NCBI GenBank assembly: GCA_949130485.1
Contig: OX422192.1
Coordinates: 1,089,509-1,153,508, forward strand
Length of the DNA: 64,000 bases
From: Agelas oroides
Lineage: Eukaryota > Porifera > Demospongiae > Agelasida > Agelasidae
Direction: 5' to 3'
Shown here: positions 48,200-60,800 of the stretch, one piece after another
How positions within the stretch are numbered: position 1 is the first letter of the stretch
Layout: every line of letters starts with the position of its first letter
Made by a program: the position numbers and the translations under genes
Notes under the pieces: model-generated
Database searches by the model: none
The model's input: only the letters and a program-made list of their open reading frames with translations
Told to the model about the DNA's origin: nothing

Positions 48200-48455
48200 G
48201 CGTTTCTGATCCCACTTCCTCATCGTGTTATCACAACATTCACAGTCTAGGAAAGATGATCCCATTTCCTCATCGTGTTATCACAACATTCACAGTCTAG
48301 GAAAGATGATCCCATTTCCTCACCGTGTTATCACAACATTCACAGTCTAGGAAAGATGATCACATTTCCTCATCGTGTTATCACAACATTCACAGTCTAG
48401 GAAAGATGATCACATTTCCTCATCGTGTTATCGCAACATTCACAGTCTAGGAAAG
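48200..48455. repeat. minisatellite, ~62-bp unit, ~4 copies
   Basis: Unit containing CATTTCCTCATCGTGTTATC and ACAACATTCACAGTCTAGGA. Confidence 0.95.
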
Positions 48456-48474
48456 AGTCAAGTCCACATACTAT

Positions 48475-48840
48475 GAAACAGACCACTGACTCAACTGGCC
48501 GGGGGACTGGGGACGAGGCTACAAACAAGACTACTGACTCTGCTGGCCGGGGGACTGGGACGAGGCTACAAACAAGACCACTGACTCCGCTGGCCGGGGG
48601 ACTGGGGATGAGGTTACAAACAAGACCGCTGACTCCGCTGGCCGGGGGACTGGGGATGAGGTTACAAACAAGACCACTGACTCCGCTGGCCGGGGGACTG
48701 GGGATGAGGCTACAAACAAGTCTACTGACTCCACTGGCCTGGGGACGAGGCTACAAATCCTCACACCATATGCCCATATGCTGTTCACTAGCGACACACA
48801 CTGACTCTGCTGGCCGGGGGACTGGGAATGAGGCTACAAA
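48475..48840. repeat. minisatellite, ~62-bp unit, ~6 copies
   Basis: Unit containing ACTGACTCCGCTGGCCGGGG and GACTGGGGATGAGGCTACAA. Its core GGGGACGAGGCTACAA resembles a fold-back element end, so the array may have arisen from one. Confidence 0.9.
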
Positions 48841-48899
48841 CTCTGCAAACTCATACCAAATGTTGTTCACTAGTGATTGAGGCACACACTATGATTGCA

Positions 48900-49094
48900 G
48901 CACAACATAATCAGTAGCTGCGGCCACAGGAAGAAATGCACTGTAACTGAAAAATACATTGTAGAGTGGGCAATGTCTAGAGCAGTGTGCACAGGTTAAT
49001 GAGAATGGCACCTCTAGTGGTAGCGGACTGGCACCTCTAGTGGTAGCGGACTGGCACCTCTAGCGGTAGCAGTGGTAGTGGGGTCACACCGTGG
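48900..49094. other. intergenic, no gene seen
   Basis: Contains three copies of GGCACCTCTAGTGGTAGCGG (49008-49075). Confidence 0.6.
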
Positions 49095-49815
49095 ATGGTC
49101 CCCCCTCAAAAACGGTCCCCCCTGTAGTCTGTATTCTGTCTGTAGCAGAATAATTGGTCCCACCGGACCGAATATCGCAGCCATACCTGGTCCCCCCCCC
49201 CCGGCCACGGATGGTCCCACCCTTGGCATGGTGTTCCGAGCGAGTGTCGAGCCTGAGAAGTGGGCCAGGAAGGATGAAGCTGTCTATGCAGTCAGCCTTA
49301 GGCTGGGATTTCAAGGCGAGCTAAACAATGGCATGTATTCGTGCATGTCCAAAGCTATGGACTCCAGTGGCGATCGAATACTACGCTTGTCGTTCTTTGT
49401 GTATAGTTAGCTGGCAACCTCTAATCAGCAAGATAATAATACGCTTTCTCCACCAGTGCACTCTGCCATCCTCCTGCCATAGTACAGACTCCACTCTAGA
49501 CTCTACTGACCTGCCGAGGAATACTGCGTGAGTAGCCGAAGGGCACTGCGAGAAACTGTGTGGCATCTATCAACTATTGTCGTAGGCCCTCTGCGATAGT
49601 TTGTGACGTGGAGACAAAGTTTGAACTACTTGAGTAAGCTATCTGGATCCGTAGTTAACTGTGTAGACTGTAGTTCACATTTAAATAGTGGGGGACTGTT
49701 TACAGTGCCGTAGATGGTCCTAGGGGGGAACATCTACAGTGCCATGGATGGTCCGGGGGGACCAAGTATTCTGGTATGGATGGTCCGGGGGGACCGCTTT
49801 TGGGGGGGGGGACCA
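49095..49815. mobile_element. non-autonomous element with GGTCCCCC-rich inverted ends
   Basis: The left end has ATGGTCCCCCCTCAAAAACG and GTCCCCCC. The right end (49735-49815) has complementary GGTCCGGGGGGACCGCTTTT and GGGGGGGGGACCAC. The inner ~480 bp shows no recognisable domain, although a plus-strand open stretch covers 49230-49407. Confidence 0.6.
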
Positions 49816-50186
49816 CTTATAGTATGACAGTGTTTCCTTGTTCTCAGGAGGGGTGAAGCTTAAGGTACCAGCAGTGAGCGAACCAAGCAGATAAAGGTGT
49901 GTGCTACCATGAAGAGCCTGGAGTCACTTTCCCATCAATGATGGTAATCCCAAGTTCCTCAGGGTCTCATTCCCACACCATCCATATTCAGAAGCGTAAT
50001 AAGCGGTACTTTGAACATGGGAGGAAACCTAGGAATCACAAAAGAACGGAAGCAAGGAAAAAGGAGAAGAGGGTGGGGGAAGAAAGAAAAGGAGGTAGGG
50101 AAGGGTAGGGCAGAGGGGTATATTGCTCTAGCTAGCAAGTACCTGCCCCCACCCACACACTCACCACACCTATCCACACCCCACTC

Positions 50187-50312
50187 ACCTCCTCCTTGCT
50201 CCCCTCCTCCTCGGTAACTGCACTCTCCTGCTTGTCATGCTGAAGCCAGAAGGACTGTCAGCTCTAGTCATGCTGAGCAGTCAGTGACCACCTTCTGTTT
50301 ATACTTTCAGTA
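50187..50312 (-). pseudogene. RASSF C1-exon fragment, dead
   Basis: About 125 bp aligned with RASSF-A exon 47019-46876, including the donor GTGAGT and the flanking intron (50125-50185 with 46760-46840). It has lost a zinc-binding Cys (TGT to TAT) and gained a TGA where copy A has CGA. It lies at the junction between duplication copies A and B. Confidence 0.8.
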
Positions 50313-50375
50313 TACCACATCCCCATGATGACTGGGAAGGACGTTGGTCAACGCATAGGGTCAATGCTTCAGTAG

Positions 50376-50425
50376 TTGATTCGACCTCTGACCTCAGCAG
50401 AGCGGTCAGCAAGTTCCGAGGTCAA
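50376..50425. pseudogene. fragment of the lectin-like gene's first exon
   Basis: GATTCGACCTCTGA and GCAGAGCGGTCAGCA match 20987-21022 (signal-peptide exon of the lectin-like gene), followed by GAGGTCAAAGGTCA like 21094-21108. This suggests the duplicated block once reached that exon. Confidence 0.55.
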
Positions 50426-50891
50426 AGGTCAGCTTGGCTCGCGGTTTGATGGAGCAGAATTTCCGATAAAGATTTTCAGGAAGCGCCTCGGAGGAGGAGG
50501 AAGAGGAGGAGGAGGAGGAGGGAGGAGGGTGGATACGTTTGGAGCAGAGGGACGGTGCAGGGTGTTTCCAGTCTGGACGGTGCAGGGTGTTTCCAGTCTG
50601 GACGGTTTGCTTGTGCTGAGAGAACCTCGGAGGAGAACTCAGGTGAGTGGTGGGTTGCATTCCCAGCCTTTAGGTCTAGTCTCGTTCCCCAGACCCTTCC
50701 CGAAAAAACGGAAAGGAGGGTCTGGTAAACGGGCTGGGTGGAAGTGTACTCTGCGGAATGATGTTAATAGTTGCTGAAGCTTTCGTCACAAGTAGCTTTC
50801 TGCTGAACCAGGCACTTGCACAAGTCTTTGCACTTGGTGTTCACAACTTTCTACAATGAAGTGAAGTGCAGTTGCTTGCCAAGGCACATCT

Positions 50892-50965
50892 CGTGTAGTC
50901 TCGTTCCAGCCGCATTTTTCACGCCCGCTTGGTGAAAAGTAGTCTGGGCACGAGACTACCTCTCG
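50892..50965. mobile_element. short fold-back hairpin (TAGTCTCG variant)
   Basis: TAGTCTCGTTCCAGCCGCAT...CTGGGCACGAGACTA. The flanks CATCTCGTG / CCTCTCGTA are an imperfect 9-bp duplication. Confidence 0.6.
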
Positions 50966-51944
50966 TAATACTAGTAGAGTCTCTACTATCTTTGCTTTCG
51001 TGTGGTTAGCATTTGCAATAAACATATCAGAGTGCCAATCTAAAGCCGGAAGTGCACCTGCGTGCCATGCACAGTGTACATTCTGCCCCAGCCTGAGTTA
51101 CCTATTTGATTTGTTGAGAATCTGGTTCCGAGACTACCTTGGGTCTGGGAATTAGACGAATTAAGTTCAGTCTTGCAGACTACACCACTCCTTTGTCATA
51201 CCCGGACAACTTTTCACCAAGCAGGAAAATAGGCTGGTGAACTGCGTATACTGTTTTGGTTCTAATACCTTGAAATCACAGTTATGTCACATAAATTGGA
51301 TTGCTAATTCAAAACTGTCTTTGCAAACAGCAATCTCTGGGACAGCCTACTCTTATGTCCTTCGAAAGATAGAATTGCCTGGTGCACACGAGGGAGCTAG
51401 GATTCCCTGATTAATGTTAATAACAGATTGTTGACGTGCTGTGTGGAATGTTCAATGAAATCAATGCACCAGCATTCTGGTGCACTTAAACGAAAATGGC
51501 AGTTGACCCGACCCATTTTTCCTGTGGCTCGTGCTCAGCTAGAGACGCTCAGATTTTTTGGTACAGTTGAGGTATCAGCTTTATGGTCGTGTGAACATTT
51601 AATTACTTTATTTATTTACTGTTCAGTCATCAAAAAACAGACCCACTGGCTCCACGGAACGTAAGATCAATTGGTCTCACCCAAATACTTTGTCAAACTG
51701 TTTCAACTACACTCTAATTGTCTTCATCACACAAGAGTCAGGCTCTCTCATGAAAGACTGATGAAATTTGTTTCTTTTGCTGGTAAAAAGTTTGACAGTA
51801 TTCCGTTCAGTTCAGCTCAAATCATTAGATGTGCAGTGTTGATGCACATCCAATGATTTGAGCAACATACCAACATGCATCTCACAAATTGTTTGCACCC
51901 TTATTGCTAGCCCAGTAGATTGTTCTACGGCTGCTTGGACTTCA

Positions 51945-52118
<174 letters not shown>

Positions 52119-52119
52119 A

Positions 52120-52187
52120 GTTACATTCCCCAGATGGAGCAGCATGAGCCCGAAGGGCGAATGCTGTTCTGTCTGGGGAATGTAACT
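52120..52187. mobile_element. small hairpin MITE
   Basis: TAGTTACATTCCCCAGA pairs with TCTGGGGAATGTAACTA. Present in copy B only. Confidence 0.75.
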
Positions 52188-52556
52188 AATTTGTTGGATG
52201 GTACCCCTAGCAACCCACTGCCACACCCATTATCACCTCCACCCCTTCCACTTCGTGTTATTCAAGTTCAAAGATTTGGTTACTAAGCAACATCCAACAA
52301 ACACACATACACACACACACGCACACACATACACACACACACACCATAGTTCGATGTATTTTGATGAAGCTGGAGACTTGGCTCACGAGTTCTACTGTGA
52401 GGAGAGGAGGAGAACAAGGTCAGGAAAGGTCTCCTGGCACATGAGGAAGATTGTGGACCACCTCAGACCGCAGGTAGTATCACCTGTACTGTATAGTATA
52501 CTGTGGTATACTGTAGTATACTGTAGTATACTGTGGTGTACTGTGGTGTACTGTGG

Positions 52557-52941
52557 TAGCCTCGTTCCCAGGCCCCGCCCAGCTTTCCGTCGCTTGCAGT
52601 ACAGAAAAGCGGGGAGAGCCTGGTATCTTTTCTCAAATGAGCATGACGTGATTGGAAAATGGCGAAAATTTTCAGAATGAATGGGCTGCGTTTCACGTGT
52701 TGTTCAACCGACTACACGCTCAACACTTGGTGTATACGACAATCGCCCTCCGCTAGCTAGATACGTGGGGTGAGTTACCTGCTACGTTGGCTCTTTTTGC
52801 TGTTCTGGGCCCTGTGCGCCCACGCACAATTAAACCCTTTCCACCATCCTTTCCATCTTGACGTCACTCATGTGAGAAAAGATACCAGGCCCTCTCTCGC
52901 TTTTCCGTACTGAAAGCAACGGAAGCCTGGGAACAAGGCTA
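52557..52941. mobile_element. fold-back (MULE-like) element with 9-bp TSD
   Basis: TAGCCTCGTTCCCAGGCC...GCCTGGGAACAAGGCTA; inner arms include GATACCAGGC and GCTTTTCCGTAC. Flanks GTACTGTGG / ATACTGTGG differ by one base, as expected inside the TATACTGTGG repeat. It sits at the same place as, but differs from, the copy A element at 31262-31672. Confidence 0.9.
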
Positions 52942-53536
52942 ATACTGTGGTATACTGTGGTATACTGTGATTTACTATGATGTACTGTGATATACCGTGG
53001 TATACTATGGTATACTGTGGTATACTAGTGGACCACCTCAGTGTAGTTTAGTATCCTGCTTTTTGGAGGTTCCATCCCTACATGCGCTTTTTTTCATTTG
53101 AAAACTTTTTGCCCTTGTTTTATACTTCACTCCATACCTTCACCACCACCATTGGTGTCTTATATGTTTGACACTTTCATATGCACATACAAAAGGGGGA
53201 GGGGCTGGGAGATCTTATCACATGCAGTGATGTCAGGTAGACATAATGTCGACACATGAGGATTGTACCCAACAAAGATCTCAAGACCCTTTCATAGTTC
53301 ATCCAAGGTCTGGAGGCCTAAGTGTTTGCAACGTAGCATCCATCAATACAGTTTGTTTCTGTCCCTTGTCCCTTGTGACTGATCACTGCCCCCCCATGTT
53401 ATGTCTATGAGACTTCACCGCACATGACAAGATATCCCGACCCGGTCCTTCCATCTCTGCATTTATGTACTGGAAGCAAGCAAGTGTTAGAGGTAGCGAA
53501 GGCCTTGGAATGAGGCTAATACTGGTATACCCCCAT

Positions 53537-53756
53537 GTTTGTCTCCTGTCTTGTCTCCTGTCTTGTCCCCCATGTTTGTCTCCTGTGTTGTCTCCTGTCT
53601 TGTCTCCTGTGTTGTCTCCTGTCTTGTCCCCTGTCTTGTCTCATGTCTTGTCTACTGTCTTGTCCGCTGTTGTTGTCTACTGTCTTGTCTTCTGTCTTGC
53701 TTCCCGTCTTGCCTCCCGTCTTGTCTCCCGTCTTGTCTCCTGTCTTGTCCGCTGTT
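53537..53756. repeat. 12-bp minisatellite (CTTGTCTCCTGT)n, copy B
   Basis: About 18 units, with internal variants absent from copy A. Confidence 0.95.
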
Positions 53757-54382
53757 CTTGTTATCCTCCACAGTATGTCATGGTACGCTCTATAGTAGAC
53801 TATACCATGGAACAGGAAATTTTCACCAATTTCACCAGTTATTTCAACTAGCCAAAATTTCACCAGGGGAAAATGAAAACATTTGTGTGTTCGCTGTCTT
53901 CCTAACTTAACAGGTAAATTTCACCATTATTTATCTCTGGGTACAAGTGAGCTGAAGAAGTTTATCTGATACCAACTTGAGTTCGGAAAACAACTTTGTG
54001 ACATTTCGACTGAATGCTCCAGTTGTCATGAGGGCGAAAGTGATGATGACTGGAGCATTCAGTCGAAATATCGGCAAAGTTGTTTCCCGGAGTACAGAGT
54101 ACAAGTAAGCTATAGACATGACATAGAGACCAGCATGTAGCTCAGTAAAACATTCTGTGAATCAGTGAATCCCGAGTGCCATAAATTATATTGGTGGGTG
54201 ACTGCTTAGCCACCTGTAATTTTCTCACCAAATGTTGTGAAAGGCGTTAGCCTCCTCTCACCAAGTGTTGTGAAGGCCTGTAAGTACTGGTAATTTTTCC
54301 ACAGGTGGGCTGGCAAAAGTTTATTGCAATACTACACTATCCTGGCAAACTATATTGTGTATTGAGCGATATCCTGGTTGCC

Positions 54383-54431
54383 ACACACACACATACACGC
54401 ACACACACACACACGCACACACACGCACGCA

Positions 54432-54463
<32 letters not shown>

Positions 54464-54483
54464 ACACACACACGCACACACAC

Positions 54484-54514
<31 letters not shown>

Positions 54515-54515
54515 G
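54383..54515. repeat. CA-rich tract forming a splice acceptor, copy B
   Basis: Its terminal CAG is the acceptor of TUSC2-B exon 3. About 340 bp shorter than in copy A. Confidence 0.95.
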
Positions 54516-54749
54516 GGTGAAGTGGAGCTGCCGTTCCCTAGGTTACATGTTGACTTTCCTCTAGCACTCATGGATGCAACTGTTCTCCTCCTCCCTGATC
54601 ATGACTGTAGAACTACATAACACACATAAATAACATGATATGATAATTATTATTAATGCAGAGATTTTACATACATCACGATATAATATATTTATATATA
54701 TGATTGTAGCAATCCACTTTATATCCAGCGATGTATATATTAGTGTTAA

Positions 54750-55548
54750 CAGCATAGTGTCCCGCTACTGCCTCTAGGCACAACTTACATCATGAATACC
54801 CCTCCCTCCCCCCCCCCCCCCCCAGTGTAATTATGTTCCCTATACCTACTTGCGGGCTACAGTGCTCAAGAGTAAGAAAATAAAGTACCCCCTCATAACT
54901 TACACCAGTGAATACCCCCTTCCCCCTTCCTCTCCAGACACTCCAGTAATTATGTCCCCTAGTGTCTGGGGGCCGGTCTATACTACGTACATGTATCACT
55001 GGTTTTGCAGGCTACTGTGATAAAGAATAGAAAGTGTCAATAATATAATGTCAAGTGTCTGGGGGTCTACAATGCCATATCCCACCCTTCCCCCCCCCCC
55101 CCCCCCCCGGTTGATTATGCCCCCTAGTGTCTGGGAGTTTATATATACTGCCTATCTTTTGCAGGCCAGAATAAAACAGTGTCAATAATGACATTGTAAA
55201 GTGTCTTGGGGTGTATAATGCTGCATCGCTTGAGAGCTACAGTGCTCAAGAATAAGGATGTAAAGTATCCCACCAGACATAATTTACACCAGTGAAAACC
55301 CCCCTCCACCCTCCCTCCCTCCCCGGCCCCTTCCCTCTCCACTCCCTCCTCCCCTTCCTCTCCCTTCCCTTCCCCCTTCCTCTCTCCTCTCCCTCCCCCC
55401 TTCCTCTCCCCTCTCCCTCCCCGCTTCCTCTCCCCTCTCCCTCCCCCCTTCCTCTCCCTCCCCACTTCCTCTCCCCCCTTCCTCTCCCCTCTCCCTCCCT
55501 GGCGATGAGGATGAAGGGGGAGGGTAGGATAATATGGTATTATAGACC

Positions 55549-55579
<31 letters not shown>

Positions 55580-56332
55580 ACACACACTTCCTATTATTGA
55601 CACTATTTTAAGTAGCCTGCAATGCAAAAGTGATACAGTATATAGACCCACAGACACTAAGGGACATAATGACCTGCAGCTGGGACTCCTTGCCCCATCC
55701 CTTCCTCCCTCCCCATCTCCCTCCCTCCCCCCTCCCTCCCAATCCTCCTTCCCATCCCCCTCCCTCCCCATCCTCCTTCCCATCCCCCTCCCTCCCCATC
55801 TCCCTCCCTCCCCCCCTCCTCCCCCATCCTCCATTCCCATCCCTCTCTCCCTCCCCATCTTCCCTCCCCACCCCCCTCCTCCCCTGGAAGATTAGGTCCC
55901 CTAGAGTCTGCAGTCTATAATGCTGCATCACTTGCAGGCTACAGTGCTCAAGAGTAAGAACGTAAAGTATCCCCTCAGACATAACTTACGCCAGTGAAAA
56001 CCCCCTCCACCCTCCCTCCTTCCCCCCTCCCTCTCTCCCTCTCCACTCCCTCCCCCCTTCCTCTCCCCTCTCCCTCCCCACTTCCTCTCCCCTCTCCCTC
56101 TCCCCTTCCTCTCCCCTCTCCCTCCCCACTTCCTCTCCCCTCTCCCTCCCCTCTCCCTCCCCCTTCCTCTCTCCTCTCCCTCCCCCCTTCCTCTCCCCTC
56201 TCCCTTCCCACTTCCTCTCCCCTCTCCCTCCCTCCCAGCTGCAGGTAATTATGTCCCTTAATGTCTGTGGGTCTATATACTGTATCACTTTTGCATTGCA
56301 GGCTACTTAAAATAGTATCAATAATAGGAAGT

Positions 56333-56363
<31 letters not shown>

Positions 56364-56900
56364 GGGGGGGGTCTATAATACCATATTATCCTCCCCTCCC
56401 CCTTCATCCTCATCGTCCTCCTTGCCCCATCCCTTCCTCATCGTCCTCCTTGCCCCATCCCTTCCTCCCTCCCCATCTCCCTCCCTCCTCATCTCCCTCC
56501 CTCCCCCCTCCCTCCCAATCCTCCTTCCCATCCCCCTCCCTCCCCATCCTCCTTCCCATCCCCCTCCCTCCCCATCTCCCTCCCTCCCCCCTCCCCCCTC
56601 CTCCCCCATCCTCCATTCCCATCCCTCTCCCTCCCCACCCCCCTCCTCCCCTGGAAGATTAGGTCCCCTAGAGTCTGCAGTCTATAATGCTGCATCACTT
56701 GCAGGCTACAGTGCTCAAGAGTAGGAATGTAAAGTATCCCACCAGACATAATTTACGCCAGTGAATACCCCCTTCCTCTCCACCCTCCTTCCCCCCTCCC
56801 TCTCTCCCTCTCTCCCTCTCTGTGAGTGATGACGTCCCCTAGTGTCTGTGAGCCCGTACTGCCGTATCACTTTTGCAGGCTACCGTGTTAAAGAACAAGA
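54750..56900. repeat. irregular tandem array, copy B
   Basis: Same landmark strings as 33750-35700 without an N gap, so it shows what the copy A gap may contain. One segment (about 55500-55680) is inverted relative to its neighbours: GACCTGCAGC and its flank read as the reverse complement of the usual unit. Confidence 0.85.
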
Positions 56901-56953
56901 CAAGATAAAATGTCCCCCTAGACGTAACTTACACTAGTGAATAATGATGTCCC

Positions 56954-57012
56954 TTAACCTTGTTCCCTGGCTCTCCCCCCATTTTTGAGGAGAGAGCCTG
57001 GGAACAAGGCTA
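56954..57012. mobile_element. short fold-back MITE, copy B
   Basis: Orthologue of 35777-35834 with the same GATGTCCCT flanks, so it was inserted before the duplication. Confidence 0.8.
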
Positions 57013-57886
57013 GATGTCCCTTAGGTCTTTCTACACAGTATATATTCACCATCGCTACCTCCCCACCCTGAAGACAGGTACAGTAGCCTTGTTCTCAGGC
57101 TCCTCCCCCAGGTTTGTTGTATAATGTACGCAACAAATGCTGGGTGGAGGCCTGGGAACATAGCTTACCTTGTTCCATTAATTATTTCTGGAAACAAGGG
57201 TAAGTGTACGATCAGGCACGCAGGGTTTTTCAGTTTCTCACAAAAAGGTCCACCAACACGTGTGGGAGGTCACAGTGCACACTATCCCACTACTTCAAGA
57301 GGTAGTCGTTTACACACAAGTGACTACCCCTTCCACTTGCCTACTGTAGTTGATTGAACAAAGCTAGTTTATGCGACAAAAGCTGGGGAGGAGCCAATCT
57401 CTTGTAGTTGATTGAAGTGTCTTCCGTTCTGAATCACTGCTCACAAGAATGTAACTGCATGCATCATTGACCGTGCCCTGTGAAGGGAGCAGCAGGTAGC
57501 TACATAGTTCTCCCCAGTTCCAAGGAGATACTGATCACAAATGATAAGAGTTGGCCATCTTGCTGAATTAGCAGTACATGCAAAAAGTCTGAGGATGGAC
57601 TACTGTCCAGTTGCTTACCTGACCAAGCACTTGTACATGGTCATAAATGCGGCACTGATTGTGTTTCATAGCCGAATGCAAACAGACGGTTGGCAAATTA
57701 TCATCGGCAGTTCATACTTCGACCGCAAAGCGCCCGCATTGGATCTGCGCACAAAATCACCAAGGTCAGAGCAAAAAAAAATCAAGAGTGCAAAAAATCA
57801 AGGTCAGAGTACAAAAATGAAGATCAGAAAATGCCTCGTTCCCAGACCAGCTAAGGTGGCCTGGGAACGAGATTACAACACAACGG

Positions 57887-60800
57887 TTAGTCTTTTACAG
57901 CTGCTGCGTCCATTCGCCTAGCCGAGCTGTCTCCCCCAGCAACAAGGATCTCTCCACTCGGTAACAGACAGCACGCACAATCTTGTCTTTCAGTAGGTAA
58001 GTTCCCCACCTTGTTCCACGCGTTCTTCTCCTGGTCGTAGACGTGAATCGCTGAGCTTCTTTGTCGGCCATGGCTTCCTCCCACTGCCAACAGAGATCCA
58101 TGGACAGCGATGGCCGTAGAGTCCTCCAGCGGGGCGTCGGGGAGTGTGCGCCACTGTGCGGGTGACTTGTCAGTTTGTGTAAGGGCTGAGAGAGGCACGC
58201 TGAGTACTTTCTTGCCCAGCGAACCTCCTAGTAGGTACAACGTACCGTGTGTAATGGCGGCTGACATTAGACGGCAGCTCACGGGGAGTGGTACGGCAGA
58301 AAGCCACTGACAATGGCTGACAGAGGTGTCGAGGGTTTCAACGGTAGCTATGTCAGTCCTACTATCATCATACCCACCTGCCACCACCAGACGTTGGTGG
58401 TAAGTGGATACAGCTGGTACCACACGAGGTGTGTTCATTGGAGGGTAGGGATGTTTCCAGCTCCTCTCTGATGGACAGTAGACAGATACAGTCTTGATCG
58501 TCTTGCGAGTGGACACATCACGACCACCAACCACCACCAGTTGGTGGGTCAGTTCAGTGATGGTAAAGTTCCAGTATTGATAGTATGGTAGTCCAGTGCA
58601 CTGGTTGTTGTGTGGGTCATATCTGAGTATGTCACCTCTGAGTCCTCTCTCTGCAATGTACACAACTGTATCCACTGTTACTGACTGTGGTAACCACATT
58701 GCATCTGGCATGTCTGGCAGCCTCCTCCATGTTAGCTCACTGAGGAGGTGCGTCTGAAATATAAAACAAGTTTATTACTTCATAGCGTGTCCTAAAGTGG
58801 ATGCTGATTAAAAATTAACCACCAGCACATGCCCAGAGCTTCGGCACACCATTTTCAGTTACATGTATTATGTAATAACAAGAGTGTATCGGCCATAGCA
58901 GAGAGAGGGCATATAATTATAATTTTTTCACACTATTTTTAGCATTCTGCTTTCTTTCACAGCTGTATTTAATTGTGCATGTCCTCTCACCACCTCCGGC
59001 AGCCTGATACACCCTCGGCAGTAGCCACTGCAATAGTATGATGTCATAGAAATTAGTGGGCAAAGAGTATTAGCACTATAAACAGCTGTGTACACATATT
59101 TTTCTCCAGCAACAGCTGCTGCTAGTACTTGTTTGTGCTAGAAGACGCAGAATTGCAGCAGCTGAAAGAGGCAAATGTCCTGGAGTGCCCACCGTTTCTG
59201 TGACACCATACTAAAATGACAGTATAGCTTCCCATTGTAGTTGGTAGCTCCATAAAATTTTGTAAGCCTTATGTTCACTTTCCTAAAGCAACTACCAAAG
59301 TAACTGCTAGCAAATAATGAATTTTCCTCAAAGCCATGCAATAATTTTGGCAGCTGTACATGGAGCTATCCAACTAGCTAGGGTTGCATACTGACAAAAT
59401 TTGTCTAACCTTGTTTTAGGCTAGCAACTAGCCTTCAGACAATTCTCTAGCAGTGACTATAACTAACTACACAAGTCTAAAGAGTAAGAGCTGCAGTGAG
59501 AGCTCTAGGTAAACACAAACTACTAGCTAGCTATTCTGCAAGCACAAAACTTTTCACACAGTGAGCAGCTGCCAAAATTGCGCCTTACATGTCTGAGACT
59601 CAGACTTTGTGGAGCCAAACTAATTACAATCCACTGTACACTGACATAGTGTACAGTAAACACATGCTACAAGCTGTGCATGTGCAGAGCACTAATGCAT
59701 GCACAGCAGCTGATTTGCCAGCTATTTTTGTACAGAATAAACTGCAGTGTAACAAAATGCCACTTGCCCCAAATCATGTCTTGGAAACTAGTAGGTCAAA
59801 GGTCAACTCACCTGGGGCTTAATATGTGGAGACTGCACCACAGCTACACTCTTCTGAGGTGGAGACTGCACTGCAGCTACACTCTTCTGAGGTGGAGACC
59901 GCACTGCAGATACACTCTTCTGAGGTGGAGACCGCACTGCAGCTATACTCTTCTGAGGTGGAGAGTGCACAGCAGCTACGCTTTCATCTCTGAAGGCAGT
60001 CTGCTCCTGTGTACGTGGAAATGTATCTGCTAAAATAAATTTCTGTACGTATCCTCACTAAGAACTTAAAGTACATATTCCACTGTTTTAGTTCCTTACT
60101 CTCAGTTCTCTCTGCAGTCTGTTGATTTCTGCATCTCTCTCTCTGAGTTGCTGCAGAATTTCAGCAATCCTAGCATCCATATCTGCCTGCAAACACAAAG
60201 TTGATTCATCATTTCAGAAAAGTACAAATGAAAGTTTATAGCAGTAAGTCCTTACTCTCAGTGCTTGCAGCTCTCTCTGTTGCCTGTGGACGTCAGCATC
60301 TTTTTCCTGGGTCTGTTGCTGGAGTTGGGACATTTTACTCCTAGCAATCAGAACATGAATTTATAGAATATATCAACCAGAGTTCCTTACCCTCAATGTT
60401 TGCAGTTCTCTCTGTTGCCTGTCAATCTCAGCATCCTTAGCCTCCACCTCTGCCTGCAGCCTTCCTCTGTCCTCCTAACAACCAGAGTATGGGTGGGTGG
60501 AGTCACTATCTCTCCATACAGTAGAATATCCATTTCCTTACTCTCAGTGTCTGTACTTCTCTCAGTTGTCTGTTGAGTTGAAGAGTCCTCTCTCGAAGTT
60601 CTGTGGCTTGTTGCTGAATTTGACCATCCTTCTGCTGAATTTGACCATCCTTCTGCTGGAGTTGGGCATCCTTCTGCTGGAGTTGGGTGTCCTTCTGCTG
60701 GAGTTGGGTATCCTTCTGCTGGAGTTGGGTGTTCTTGGCCTCCACTACAGCCTGTAACAGTATAACACATGGTTGTAAGTGTAACACAGAAAGCTGCAGG

